Shown: positions 53,870 through 64,000 of the stretch, in pieces
Position numbering within the stretch: the first letter of the stretch is position 1
Layout: every line of letters begins with the position of its first letter
DNA from: [Phialemoniopsis] sp. UDSM-2020
Taxonomy: Eukaryota > Ascomycota > Sordariomycetes > Thyridiales > Thyridiaceae
Direction of reading: 5' to 3'
DNA: 64,000 nucleotides
Assembly: GCA_018873225.1 (NCBI GenBank)
Contig: JAEILZ010000004.1
Coordinates: forward strand, 1,674,001-1,738,000
Program-made: the position numbers and the translations under genes
The notes under the pieces: model-generated
Seen by the model: only the letters and a program-made list of their open reading frames with translations
What the model was told of the DNA's origin: nothing
The model's database searches: none

Positions 53870-56698
53870 TTATACGCCCTTCCTGAACACTCGCTTAGTA
53901 CCGCCAACCTTGCCCATTTCGCCGAATCGCCCATCCGGGACAGGTGGTTGATCAGACGACGTCGCCGCCTTCAGCTCACCACTCGCGATGCGAACCTTCT
54001 CCTTGACGCTCTCGACCCAAGCCCGGCTCTCCTCGCTCATCTCGATGTTCTTTGCCTTGGGCCCAGACATGCCGAGCGAGCTGTCCTCCTCTGTCCAGTC
54101 AAGTCGTGAGCTGGATCTGGAGCGATTCGACACATTCGAGATGGGAGTGTCCGAGGATCGTGGTCCCGGCGTCTTGGGGAGTATCCTTGAAAAGCTCTCG
54201 TCGCCCATGCTCTTCCTGCTCCTGCGTACGTTGAGCGGCGTGATGGGCGAGTCGAGCGCTGACGCTGGTCGGCTTGCCGGACCACCAGGACTTGAGCCGA
54301 CCTTGGAGCTTGATAGGGGAGGCAGGTCTCTTATCTCCACCTTGCCTTCTTTGCCATTTTTAGATCGCCGGCTGTGGTGGCTGGCATACTCCTTCAGGTA
54401 CTCGCCCAGATCTGCCCAACCACCGCCCACTCGCACCATCACACGCTCACCATTCTCGCCGACGAGTCTGATGAAGAGCTTGATAGGCGCTTCACCGGTT
54501 GATCTTGAGAGATGATAAAGCTTGATCTCCGAGTTACCCTTCTGGTGACGAGACCGCGTGTTTCTGGCGTAGGCAGGGGCAAGCAGGAAGGAGGGAGTGC
54601 CTGCTCTCGAAGACATGCTCGACTGGCTCCGTACTGACTCGGGTGCGCCGATGCTGCTCCGTTTCATCTTTGGCAGCTGCAGATCCGGCGGGTTGAGATG
54701 GTTAATGGATGGTGGCTCGGCTGAGAGCTTGATCTTGGCCGGTATCGACCCCAGGATCTCGCTAATCTGCTGTTGTAGCTGGTCATCCTCGTTTGCAGCG
54801 CTGGTCCGCATCGGGCTGCCCAGCTGAAGGGATGTGTCGGTGTCCTCCAGAAAGGAAGACATGAGCGGTGTCCTCGGCGGGCTCTCTTCCACCACTGTAG
54901 GCATGTCAATGAATGTCGATGTCGACCGTGTGCTCGATCTGAAGTCTGGCGGTGAGCTTGGCGGGCTTCCGTTCTCGGACTGTGCTTCAGGTTCTTGGAA
55001 ACGGGGCAGTTCCGGTGTATCCATGAACTCTGGCGGGTCGCTGGATATATCAAAACCACTGGGCGGTCCACGGACAACCGTCGAAGTCTCGCTTCTTGCC
55101 GTGACTGGGTCACCATGTAATGAGGGTAGTGAAGGCTGGGTTCGGAGGGATGCAAGTGAGTTTCGTGAAGAAAGGTCGTGGTACGATACAGCAGCATCTC
55201 CGGCAACAGAATCTGACGATGTCGGGCTAGGAATATCGTCTCCCTTCAATTCATCCCGAGAGACCGCTGTCTCCGGTTGAACTTCCTGACGGAGGACTTC
55301 ATCCTCTGTAGCATGGATATCGAGTGGCGCAGGGTCGGTTTCATCTGATACACCGCTCTGCGAGGTTCTCGCAACCTCTTTGCTTCCCGTGCTGCTTTCG
55401 GCCCTCGGTACAGTCGGTACAGATTGACCATGAGATTGTATATCCTGACCGCCATCAAGTGTCTCTTGCCGTGGAGATTGTTCTGCAGAGGGATGGCGTA
55501 TTTCCACCTCTGGAACAACACGTACTGCTCGCGGCAATATAGCGGAAGTGTTGTTGGGATAATCATCGCCTTTAGCTAGAGCCGGCGATGACCTGCCCTT
55601 ACTGTCACTGGACACCACGCTGCCATCGTCACCCGAGACCATACGGCGCCAGTATGATTGCCGCAGCTCACGTTCGCAGGTAGCAATCCACTCCCCGTAT
55701 TGCTGCTCCACCGCATCCATACGATCAACCCAGTCATCTGGGATCGTATCCTCTGCTCCATCGAGCGCGTCAAGCATGAAGTCGATATCGCGGCCTGCCT
55801 TTGCTATCTTCTTTTCCACAACAAGTTTCATGACATCAAAATCTTCGCGCGTCAACGTAGACAGAGGAGCTTCGGAACTTTCGCCGTGGGGTTGTCCGTC
55901 CGGGAGGTTGGTATCTCCCTTAGTTGCGTCCCAAGCGGACTCTAGGGCAACTTCGGCGTCTTGGAGCGAACTCAAGGTCGTTGGAATCCTATGCAGCACG
56001 GAGATCCGAAGACCCCACAGATCCATCAAACGAGCAAGTTTCGACAAGATCGGCAGAAGCTGCATGACGATAGCCGTAATTATTGCAGTCAAGTCGTCCA
56101 TCTTGTTGAAGCCCATAGCCACAGAACTTTCCGAAAAATGCGAGTCCGACATTGGAGTACACGGCCTCGAGAGGGGCAGTATGTGATGGTGCAGAACATG
56201 ACTTTTAATCTCTTCAACGTCCAGCTCTTTCATCTCCCTTCGAATGTTGTTCAAGCGTCTCTCGTAGTGTGTGACGTCCGTAGTGCGGAGACTGCCAAGC
56301 CAAGAGGGCTCCGCGGCCTGGTCCGTTTCTTGCGCATCGGTGTATGGCGTGGACGACTCGTCGGATCTCGTGAAGAGCTTTCTCCTCTTGGCCGTGCGCA
56401 TCTCAAACCCGGCCGAACCACCCCCGGCGGGCCAAGCCCAGTTGGAAAGCTCTCCCAGCCACTGTTCCGCATCTCTGGAGGCTTGAGCGGCTCTTAGAGC
56501 AAAAGATTGTTCCGTAGGTGTTGCATTGTCAAGACAGCGCTTGAGTGAACCAGAAGGGTTTCGAAGAACATCTACGGCTGTGGATGGGGACAAGTTCGCA
56601 ATAATATCATCGGTATGTCGTTGTCGAGTTGGGGATCCTGAAGACGAGCGCTGGTTGCGCTGCTTGGGCACTGGTAGAAAGGGTATCGAGTCGCTCAT
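53870..56698 (-). CDS. GAR (GAS2-related) domain cytoskeletal protein, MigA-like
   Basis: Single-exon 942-residue protein. The C-terminal third has a GAR/GAS2 domain about 715-800: KLYHLSRSTGEAPIKLFIRL then GENGERVMVRVGGGWADLGEYLKEYAS. This is the microtubule-binding module of GAS2, spectraplakins and A. nidulans MigA. The N-terminal half contains helical segments (YERRLNNIRREMKELDVEEI; DLTAIITAIVMQLLPILSKLARLMDLW; a CERELRQSYWRRM block near 340) that could form coiled-coil or spectrin-like bundles. Residues 350-700 are Ser/Pro/Glu-rich and disordered; another disordered basic segment follows the GAR domain to the C-terminal FRKGV. It is probably a microtubule-associated factor at spindle pole bodies or septal organising centres; localisation is inferred from MigA. 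Confidence 0.82.
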   Translation of the reverse strand: MSDSIPFLPVPKQRNQRSSSGSPTRQRHTDDIIANLSPSTAVDVLRNPSGSLKRCLDNATPTEQSFALRAAQASRDAEQWLGELSNWAWPAGGGSAGFEMRTAKRRKLFTRSDESSTPYTDAQETDQAAEPSWLGSLRTTDVTHYERRLNNIRREMKELDVEEIKSHVLHHHILPLSRPCTPMSDSHFSESSVAMGFNKMDDLTAIITAIVMQLLPILSKLARLMDLWGLRISVLHRIPTTLSSLQDAEVALESAWDATKGDTNLPDGQPHGESSEAPLSTLTREDFDVMKLVVEKKIAKAGRDIDFMLDALDGAEDTIPDDWVDRMDAVEQQYGEWIATCERELRQSYWRRMVSGDDGSVVSSDSKGRSSPALAKGDDYPNNTSAILPRAVRVVPEVEIRHPSAEQSPRQETLDGGQDIQSHGQSVPTVPRAESSTGSKEVARTSQSGVSDETDPAPLDIHATEDEVLRQEVQPETAVSRDELKGDDIPSPTSSDSVAGDAAVSYHDLSSRNSLASLRTQPSLPSLHGDPVTARSETSTVVRGPPSGFDISSDPPEFMDTPELPRFQEPEAQSENGSPPSSPPDFRSSTRSTSTFIDMPTVVEESPPRTPLMSSFLEDTDTSLQLGSPMRTSAANEDDQLQQQISEILGSIPAKIKLSAEPPSINHLNPPDLQLPKMKRSSIGAPESVRSQSSMSSRAGTPSFLLAPAYARNTRSRHQKGNSEIKLYHLSRSTGEAPIKLFIRLVGENGERVMVRVGGGWADLGEYLKEYASHHSRRSKNGKEGKVEIRDLPPLSSSKVGSSPGGPASRPASALDSPITPLNVRRSRKSMGDESFSRILPKTPGPRSSDTPISNVSNRSRSSSRLDWTEEDSSLGMSGPKAKNIEMSEESRAWVESVKEKVRIASGELKAATSSDQPPVPDGRFGEMGKVGGTKRVFRKGV

Positions 56699-57992
56699 GA
56701 TAACTTGTGATCTTTGTTAGAGTGTAGGCTTAGGAGTCGATGAACGGTCCCCGTCTAGAGAGCATGACGCTCGACTTATAAAGCCACCGAGGCGACGGTG
56801 CGGTTGTTCTGCTGGTCAAAAGTGCCCATAGTGCTGAACAACACCCAGATATGCGCGCCTCAAAGAGAGAGCCAACCCCCTGAGTTCCAACAATGGATGA
56901 AGAACTACAATGAAGCGTTGTTCTGCCGACCTAGGAGGGGCCAAATGACCGTATCGACAAGCAAAAGTTCTAGTGTTCTGAATGTCAAGGCTGGAGATCG
57001 ATTCGAAGCTGTCGAATGGTCTACAAGGCTCTTCGTTGATCTCGCTGATCAGTCAGGCAGGACGAGGTCGCTCGTTGGAGTCTGTTGAAAAAAGGGAGCG
57101 CGGAGCGCAAGAAGAAGACGCGTCGGTCAAGAAACGAAAACGATTACTCAAAGAAAAAAAAAAGGACAGGCAACTGTCCGAAGAAGAAAGACCCAAGGAG
57201 GGCGAGCGAGTGACGTGTTTCACACAAAGTGCAGCGCGAAACGGGGTAATTGCAAGATGGGACAGAGTGGTGGAGATGAAGCCATGGCCGAGATTGATTC
57301 GCTGGTGGTCGGTTTGGCATCGGGTACAGACAGCGTTGGCGCATTCCATCATCAGCTCCAGGGGTTTATTTTAGCTCATAGCTGCGTGCCAACACACTGT
57401 GCTGCCGGCAAGCTAGTGCAGATGGGGGCGAGTACAGTGATGCCACCCACCCCCAGCATTTCAGGGTAGGATGCTGCTAAAGCACACCGCTAGGATCGAC
57501 TTCCAGCTCGTCTGTGGCAAACATGTGCGCAAGCGAGCGTGTGGGGCGGTGCTGTTATTGAGGACTACATTCCTTGATAAGCAGGATGGTCATACGCAAG
57601 TTGGGTAATAGTCTTTTCTTTTGTGAAACTTTATGTATTCATGTATTCTTGATTAGTTGATAACAGACACAGTTGCCCGTATTTGCTTGATGTGGTTATA
57701 AGTTTTGACTAAAAGATCTCTACTTGGCTTGAAAAACACACAAGTGCTATCTGTGCATCTGCGTATATGATACTGCTGATCCAGCAGCTCTGAAATAAGT
57801 TTGGAACTGACGTAGAAATCATTGCAGGCGGCTTTTTATGCGTGTCGCCTGGCTCATATCCATTTCTATGAGACTTTTCCCAGTATCAAATCCCTTTTCG
57901 CCTCCAATGTCCCGGTCCTCAACTCCTTGGGCAAATAAGAAAGCGATGAAAGCAACAATACGCGGCCCCAAACACTCACAACCACTCCGAAA
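56699..57992. other. Intergenic: GAR-gene promoter and CTF1-beta-like 3' region
   Basis: 1.3 kb with no supported gene. Frames at 56982-57374 are lysine-rich because of an A-rich purine tract near 57130-57190. No motif. Confidence 0.5.
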
Positions 57993-60900
57993 TTACGCGA
58001 GAACATTAAGTCCCGCCTGTCCATCGATGTCCATCCTGTCATCAGCCGTACCAGCCCATGATAAGGTCTGAGTCGGCAGCGTCTTGTCGATGCCGTCATC
58101 ACCCGCATCGAACATACCCATGAAGGCGTCGTCTGTGTTGTTGACGCCTTCAGCCGGGAACTGCAGCCACTGGTCGAAGTCCAGGTTGGTGCCAGACACG
58201 GCATTCCAGTCTATTGACTCCTGGCCGAGGCCGAAATCGCCCTCTAGCATTCCGCCTTCTGATGATCCGCTGGCCGACGGGGTCAGCCCAACTGCCGAGT
58301 CGAGATCTTTCTCCGTTGGAGGCGGCGAGTGTCCCGCGCCGTCCGGTGCCACGGATGTCGAGCCAGTCTTCTGCATGTAGGAGCGGTCGGAGTGGTACAG
58401 CTTCACCTCGGTGGAGTTGAGGTAAGGCGCGTTCTCCGGCGGAGGTGTCGAGAGGTCCTCGGCATTCTGCTGCTGGGCCTGGAGATTATCGACGTTCAAG
58501 GACGGCGCTGTGGTCGGTTGCTGGTTGTCCAATCCGGCCATGTCAATCGAGGCCTTCCGCAGCGCAGCATCCAAGAACCCAGTCGCAAAATCGGCCGCGG
58601 CGTAGATTTCCCTAAGCTTGACCATGACCTGCATACACTGCTGGAACCCCCTAGTGGCCCGCTCTCGTGTTTCAGACAGCGGGTTCTTCATCTCGAGGAG
58701 ATGGATGATCATTGCCGGGAGGATGACCGTCACACCAGTGGTTGGCAGGAACTTCTCCAGGTGGTACTTGTGCAATTCAGCAACCATGCTCGTGATCTGG
58801 TTGGCTGAGTCGCGGACTCGCATCCGAGACATCTCCTGGATTTGGCGGGAGATGCTGGGCTGCTGCATGGGAGAGGATGGCAGGAACTGCGGCCGGTGCA
58901 GAGCTGATATCGTAGTGTAGTAGACCATGTGGAGAAGACTGCGCTGCACTGCGAGGGTCGCTTGGCCATTCTTGACCTCCTCTGAGGTGATTGAGCGGTA
59001 CTTGCACGAGGGAGGCAGTGCCTCTAGCCAGCTGGTCAGCTCCAAGTCAACCATGTTGACATTGCCCATGTTCTCGAGCGTCTTGTTCGGGAAGAGCATC
59101 ATGGTGCTGTTGGTCGTCTGTTCCGGTCTCGCTCGATCCCTGATGAGCACAGAGTACTGTGCTTTCAACATCTGGCTCACCAGCACGCACAGGCGGGCCT
59201 TTTGCACGCACATTTCGGCGAGCTGCTGCTGCATGCTGATGTCGCGGATGGCGGTGCACTCGGGTGGAATGACCTGGTTGTCGCTGGCGAGCACCTCGAT
59301 TTCAAAGTCGGCCATTTCCAACATGGGCACATCGTAGTCCTCATCCTTGATCCTCGTCGGTCGACGCATGCCCAGGGCAATCAGGCGATCGCGCATAAAG
59401 CACGACCACCAGATCCTTTTCCAAAGCTTTTGCTTCCGCGGAGCCATGTTGGTATTTGCCGGGTTGCGATGGAGGCCGATCGTGTGCGCCAGAGAGATGG
59501 CAACGCCCATCCAGTGCCAGGTGTCCTTCTGGTCATCCGGAGTTTCGTACCAATATGTCATGAGCAGCAATGCTTGCACGAGCACAAGCCTGTCAGACTC
59601 ATAGTCAAAGTCGTAGAGCAGCTGGAAAAGGTTTGTTAGATAACGGCCATATCGGCTTAATTCCCCATCGGTTATTGTCAATTACTTACCCTGGTCTTGG
59701 TAAAGAAGTCTTTTCGAGCAGCCTTGCGACTTGAATATCCCGCTTCTTTGAGGTGCTTTGTTCCGACATAGGCTGTGGCCGAGAACATGACAGCCTGGTA
59801 CAAGAAGAGACTGACTTGGCCATTGAAGCCTTCCCGCGAGTTGACGATGGCCAAGAAATCGTGCAGTTCGATGATGGGCATATACGGATGTACAAACTCG
59901 ATGTATGCCTTCAGGAGCGCGCTCTGCAGAGACAGACTAGGGAGCGTAAGAGCTCCCTTGGTCTTGAGGTACTTCTCATCCTCGGATGCGATCTTGGACG
60001 GGAGTGGCTTGATGAATGCTGGCAACTGGGAATCTAAGTCGGGCTCTTCGAGCGAGTTCAGGAACTGATTCGTCCGCAGCTCGCCGAACAAAGACGTCTG
60101 GTTGAGCACGGGGTTCGACCAAAGTAGCTGGGGGTTGCTGGCGTCGCCAAGCTTGGACAACAAAGCCGCAGGATCCGGTTGGAACCCATTCTGGCGCTGA
60201 TCTGTCAAGAGAGACGAGATTACCTCGTGGTCAGCTCAAAGTTCTCACTTTCGTCCGCTTGTCTCAAAAAAAGGCTTGTGCGACTTCCAGGTTTTGCATG
60301 TGATTGGGGTAATGAATTGGGGTCGGTTGGAGTGGATTGGATTGGATTGGATCAGCGAGGGCTCACACGTACAGATCAAATGTGGAACATGACCATCAAT
60401 CGGGTCCATAAGAGTAGAACCACCGGCCGCCGAGCTGTTTTCAATGCCCGTCATGGAGATGGCGGACGCGGTACTCGGTTTGCGCAGGTCAGCGCTCGTG
60501 ATGCTGATTGGGTTGGCGCTGAGCGTTTTCGCCCGCAGTGCCTCGGCACTTCCGGCCACGTGCCCCGCCCCATTTGAGGCAGTAAAGAGGTTCTTCCTGT
60601 GACGATTGGCGAACAAGGGTCCACGCGTTAGTCTTGCTGTCCATATGCATGGTGTTTTTTGGTAATTTTCTGTATGACAGAAAAAGCTTGTGATTATGAC
60701 GCAGGTGAAGCATCTCCACGATCTCGGTGCAGAAAAGGAGCAGGAGGACAGGGGGCGGCGGGTCTCACTCACTTGCGACGGCGGCTCTCCTGGACAATGC
60801 ACTCGACATTGTCCCACCTGCAATTGCCGCAAGGCGCTCCCTCGACGACGTCGCAGCGCACCTTGCGAGCTCGGCAGCTGACACACGCTCTCGCAGCGCG

Positions 60901-61080
60901 GCGTTTGGTGATCTTGTCCTTGTCCTTGTCCTTGTCTGTCACGGATGAGACTGATGCCGAGCTCTTTTTCCTCAGAGGCGCTGGTCCCGTACTTTTTGAA
61001 GCTGGTGAAGCAGTCGCCTTCTCTGTCGCTGCGCCGGGAGCTTTCGAGGCCGAAGCCAATGGCTTCTCAGTAGTCGTCAT
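57993..61080 (-). CDS. CTF1B: Zn2Cys6 transcription factor, CTF1-beta / FarB-like
   Basis: 890 residues from four exons: 61080-60773, 60596-60373, 60201-59690, 59621-57993. The binuclear cluster is near residue 70-98: CVSCRARKVRCDVVEGAPC then GNCRWDNVEC (C-x2-C-x6-C-x6-C-x2-C-x6-C). It is preceded by Ala/Ser/Lys-rich sequence with a DKDKDKDK run. The linker has DGHVPHLIYQRQNGFQP. The fungal-specific middle domain (about 250-560) has HPYMPIIELHDFLAIVN, WHWMGVAISLAHTIGLHRNP, KLWKRIWWSCFMRDRLIALG and RRPTRIKDEDYDVPML. The C-terminus is acidic/Gly-rich, consistent with activation. These blocks match the cutinase regulators CTF1-alpha/beta and FarA/FarB, which bind CCTCGG and switch on beta-oxidation, glyoxylate and cutinase/lipase genes on fatty acids. 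All introns keep frame. Alpha versus beta/FarB assignment is from memory of the families. Confidence 0.88.
60334..60352 (+). repeat. GGATT tandem repeat within CTF1B intron 2
   Basis: Consecutive GGATT units lie wholly within the 171-nt intron 60202-60372, close to its donor on the minus strand. Microsatellite. Confidence 0.7.
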
Positions 61081-64000
61081 GTTGTTGTTGGTAGACGTCG
61101 TAGGGAGAAAGTTACTCCGCGTGAACACCCTTTTTGTGAACAAGGGTTGCCGTTTCAGTTTTCCTGATGGCCTTGTGTCTGCGGTATGATGCGAACAAAC
61201 TGTACTTTTTGAACAATCGGTGTCCAATTCGTAAAACAAATGAGCCGTCAAGGTCTCGTCGACGGATCTTCTTTTCGGCTCCGGGATGGTGGGCGGCGGG
61301 AAGTCTCGGTTGTGGAAGAAGAGGCTTGCTGCAAGTCTTCACTCCTCTCACTGCTGGCAGTCATCGAAAGGTAACGCGGCACCAAAGGGTCAAAATGGTG
61401 ACAAGGAACTTCGAGACAAGAGGCCAAACAGCTCAAAGAGAGAATCGATTACACGTTTGGGGGACCCGGTGGGTGGGGTGTGCGGTTTATTATATTTTGA
61501 CCTGGGTGACTTACACCTTTCATTCCTCCACACGCCAGCCCAGCATAACTTACTGACTTACTCCATACACTACCGTACACGAAAGCCTTGCCTATGGAGA
61601 TATTTGACCAATCCCGGCCATCGAGCCGCTAGACCCTCTCCCCCAGCAGAATTGTACCTCTAGACAAGTCCGACGATCATCTGGGCTGCTTGGCGTGGCC
61701 GCCAGTCTCGCAATACTTGCTTGGGAAAAAATGGAGTAGCATTCCTACCCCTCGGGGTGCCTTGACCCATCCCCAGACCACACTTTTCGCTGCGGCCTCC
61801 TCTCTAGGAGGACTAGCCTGCGCCTCTTGGTGGGCGAGAAAATTATATTTCAAGTCACTTGGACTCCTCGAGTGCTAGCTTCTGGGTTCGTCAAACCACC
61901 AAGGTGGTCCCCTGGGCGAGAACCTCTCCACCGGAGGGACATGGGCATTGGAGCAGTCGAGTGCAGTGTGGCTCCCCCATCCACCCTGTTCTCTCCACAT
62001 ACCCCTTCTTCAGGATGTTATGCCGTGGAGCATCCAATCATCATGACTGTAAAAGGACGCCGTTCCTTCCATCCCAGGCCACAGCTCTTGCACCATGAAG
62101 CTAGTAGTCAACCCGGCACGCTGTTTGGCGAGTCATAAGAGCTAAACTCACACGCTGAGACGGACTCCGCGGTCCGTCATGAATATGAGGGCAGAAAACC
62201 CTGATGGCTCCTGGGCTGTTCAACACCTCGAGGAACTCTGTTTTTGCCATTTTCAACACCCGGGATCAAGAGACGGCACTGGAGAGCAGCTTGGCCGGCA
62301 AACCCGGTCGGCAGCCGGAACGCGACGACTGAGTTACACATTTCCCGCCCCCTACTCTCAGTCAGCGACCAGGGGCCTTTCCCGCCTTTTGTCCGAGGTC
62401 GCAGAGACAAGTGCTTGGCTTGTGGAAGACCGGCTCCGCGCGTTAGGCACACTAACATGCCACCGCGCCAATTACCTAACAACGCTGTCAAAGTCCGTAA
62501 GATCGGAAGCTTTCGGGATCTTGGTACAGGAGTGGACTAAGGGAAATAGTACGGATCCCAGTCGGTTTGTGGGTCAATGACAGCCGCAGACAGACTTCAA
62601 ATCCAGCAACGCGCGCACATTGGCACTGCCTTTTGCGTGCGTGCAGCTGCTCTTGACATTGATGACAGCAAACAAAACGACCCTGAGCGAGCAGGGAATC
62701 GGAGATCGTGATCGCGACAACTTGCCTAGGGTGGTTCCGGCTTTGATATGCGGCAGCGCCCTTTCAACTTTTCGATTCTCGAAGACCGCACAGAAACATT
62801 CCCGGAACTCAGAACAATGCCCGACCTGCCATGGAACCGTTTCGACTACACAAAACACATTCGCCGCCTCTGACGGGTCCAGCACTGATCGAAAAACTTA
62901 GTCCTGGAAGCCAAAGCCCTCATCGTGAAGCGAAGAGGGTCCTTGAAAGTTTGTCACGAGGTCTTGTATCGGGGGTGTTAGCGCTGAGAGAGATGCTGGG
63001 ATGCAGCAGTCATAAATTTCTCGAGGCTCCATCGGCGACCCACACAACTCAAAGGTACTCCATAGATTGAACTGTCTCCCTTTCCGGCATGGCTTGGGCA
63101 GGAATTGCGTGCAGTCGAAACTCCTTCAGGAGCTCAAACAGGCAAGGCACCTTTCAAGGGTTGCGCACAGCCGTCGCTCTTCTGGTGCTTTCTGACTGGT
63201 CTCGCTCGACTGCCAGTCGTATGTACGACCTCCGGCTCGGAGTCACGATCCCCTGGCCGCCCTGGCCGCTGGCGGATGTCTTCTCCAGCCTGCTCCCGCA
63301 ATTCCCACCCTTGCGCCGAGCTCCAGGTCGGGTAACACGTTCCCCGCTTGAGGCCGTGACCTCCTTTTCGCGATCCCCACCTCCGCGTCGCCGTCTCGCA
63401 TTGACTCCGATTACGATTGCCTCTCTCAGCACACGATCTCCGTGTCTTCCCGGAGACAACGGTGCCAGAGACATTCCCATTGGCTACCCTCCCGATGGCC
63501 ATGCATTCCTGGTCCTCGCGGTGTGTCGCAATTCTATTCTGGTAAAGTATCTTTGAATGTATTTGAAGGTTTGCAGGAGCAAGATCTGCATCCCTTTGTT
63601 GCAGCTTGGATCGCTGGACGGCCGTTGATACGGCTGGAGGGTCAACTAGACTGGCCACTTTTACCCCGATCAAGAACTGGGTGACTTGACTGGCGCAAGC
63701 TGTCCTTGGCTTGGGTCCAGATCTTTCGACAAGAATAATGCGTATCGCCCGGGCCAAAGGGGCCTGCGCTTGTGTACGAAGTACAAAGGAGTCAAGTCGA
63801 TGTTTCGTAGACCCTGATGATATGTCCACTCCTAGGGGTTCCCCGTCTCGTGGTGCCCATCCCTGTAGCGGGAAAATATTTAACACACACTCACACACGC
63901 TTGTGCCAAGTACGTAGTTAACGCGTCTTTTTGGATTGGTGTGGGCCTCTTAGCTCGTCACATCTCCAACACTCAACACTGGGCTCTCCTTCGATCTCCT
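61081..64000. other. Upstream region of CTF1B, no supported gene to the window end
   Basis: 2.9 kb. The portion to about 62000 is promoter and leader of the transcription factor; it has a CCTCGG at 61750-61755. Frames such as 62177-62580 (both strands) and 63134-63898 (minus) have random-like composition and overlap frames on the opposite strand. The next gene to the right is out of view. Confidence 0.5.
61750..61755 (+). promoter_or_regulatory. CCTCGG hexamer upstream of CTF1B (possible FarA/FarB site)
   Basis: The hexamer recognised by FarA/FarB/CTF1 factors occurs within a CCCCTCGGGG palindrome 670 bp upstream of the gene's own ATG, which would allow autoregulation. A 6-mer is expected by chance about once per 2 kb over both strands, so support is weak. 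Confidence 0.25.

Noticed and set aside
60769..61251. In-frame upstream extension of the CTF1B reading frame
   Set aside because: The upstream start is TTG, not ATG; the ATG at 61080 is the first in frame.
63134..63898. 254-codon minus-strand open frame near the right edge
   Set aside because: Interleaved with plus-strand frames of similar length; no domain or signal peptide; random-like composition.

Overview
This window is nuclear DNA of a filamentous ascomycete (Pezizomycotina, most likely Sordariomycetes). The evidence is short introns (mostly 50-100 nt) with GTRNGT donors and CTAAC-like branch sites, intergenic gaps of 0.2-2.6 kb plus one of 6.4 kb, and fungus-specific families: a Cbf5 with a KKE tail, mitochondrial Pet127, an NTA1-type nitrilase, a cutinase/FarB-type Zn2Cys6 regulator and a GAR-domain cytoskeletal protein. 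I cannot place the genus from sequence alone. All exon coordinates come from manual splicing: I required GT/AG borders, a preserved frame and a total length divisible by three.

Left part (1-26 kb) is accessory-like. It holds three paralogues of a secreted cysteine-rich / single-TM / proline-rich-tail protein (1-1554 minus, cut by the window edge; 8885-10328 minus; 23797-25597 plus), a secreted GH43 glycosidase (3514-4518 minus), a tandem pair of NTA1-like amidohydrolases (12366-13981 and 15471-18401 minus) and a small secreted cysteine protein (20324-21205 minus). One housekeeping gene, the pseudouridine synthase CBF5 (6303-8038 minus), sits among them. Gaps here are long (0.8-2.6 kb).

Central part (26-47 kb) is a dense housekeeping block: a Derlin with a C-terminal SHP box (25799-27026 minus), ornithine acetyltransferase ARG7/ArgJ (27786-29225 plus), clamp-loader subunit RFC4 (29702-30894 plus), a small Rcf2/Rcf3-like membrane protein (31165-31553 minus), HIS3 (32658-33444 minus), LOC1 (33836-34494 plus), an EHT1/EEB1-type alpha/beta hydrolase (34716-36277 minus), the cohesin loader SCC4/MAU2 (37137-39852 plus), PET127 (40454-43954 plus) and malic enzyme (44571-47465 minus). 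Several promoters carry sites that fit the gene: a perfect Gcn4/CPC1 site before ARG7, an MluI cell-cycle box before RFC4 and an RRPE-like element before LOC1.

Right part (47-64 kb) begins with a 6.4 kb stretch in which I see no convincing intact gene, only a coding-like fragment, a perfect 26-bp palindrome and simple repeats. A 942-residue GAR-domain protein (53870-56698 minus) and a four-exon CTF1-beta/FarB-like transcription factor (57993-61080 minus) follow. The last 2.9 kb has no supported gene.

The most interesting material is the dispersed three-member receptor-like family, whose intron positions, polyproline tails and a short GLA motif are conserved. Next is the NTA1-like pair: one copy splits its catalytic cysteine codon across an intron and carries a 13-nt microexon, and the other has grown a roughly 600-residue disordered tail.
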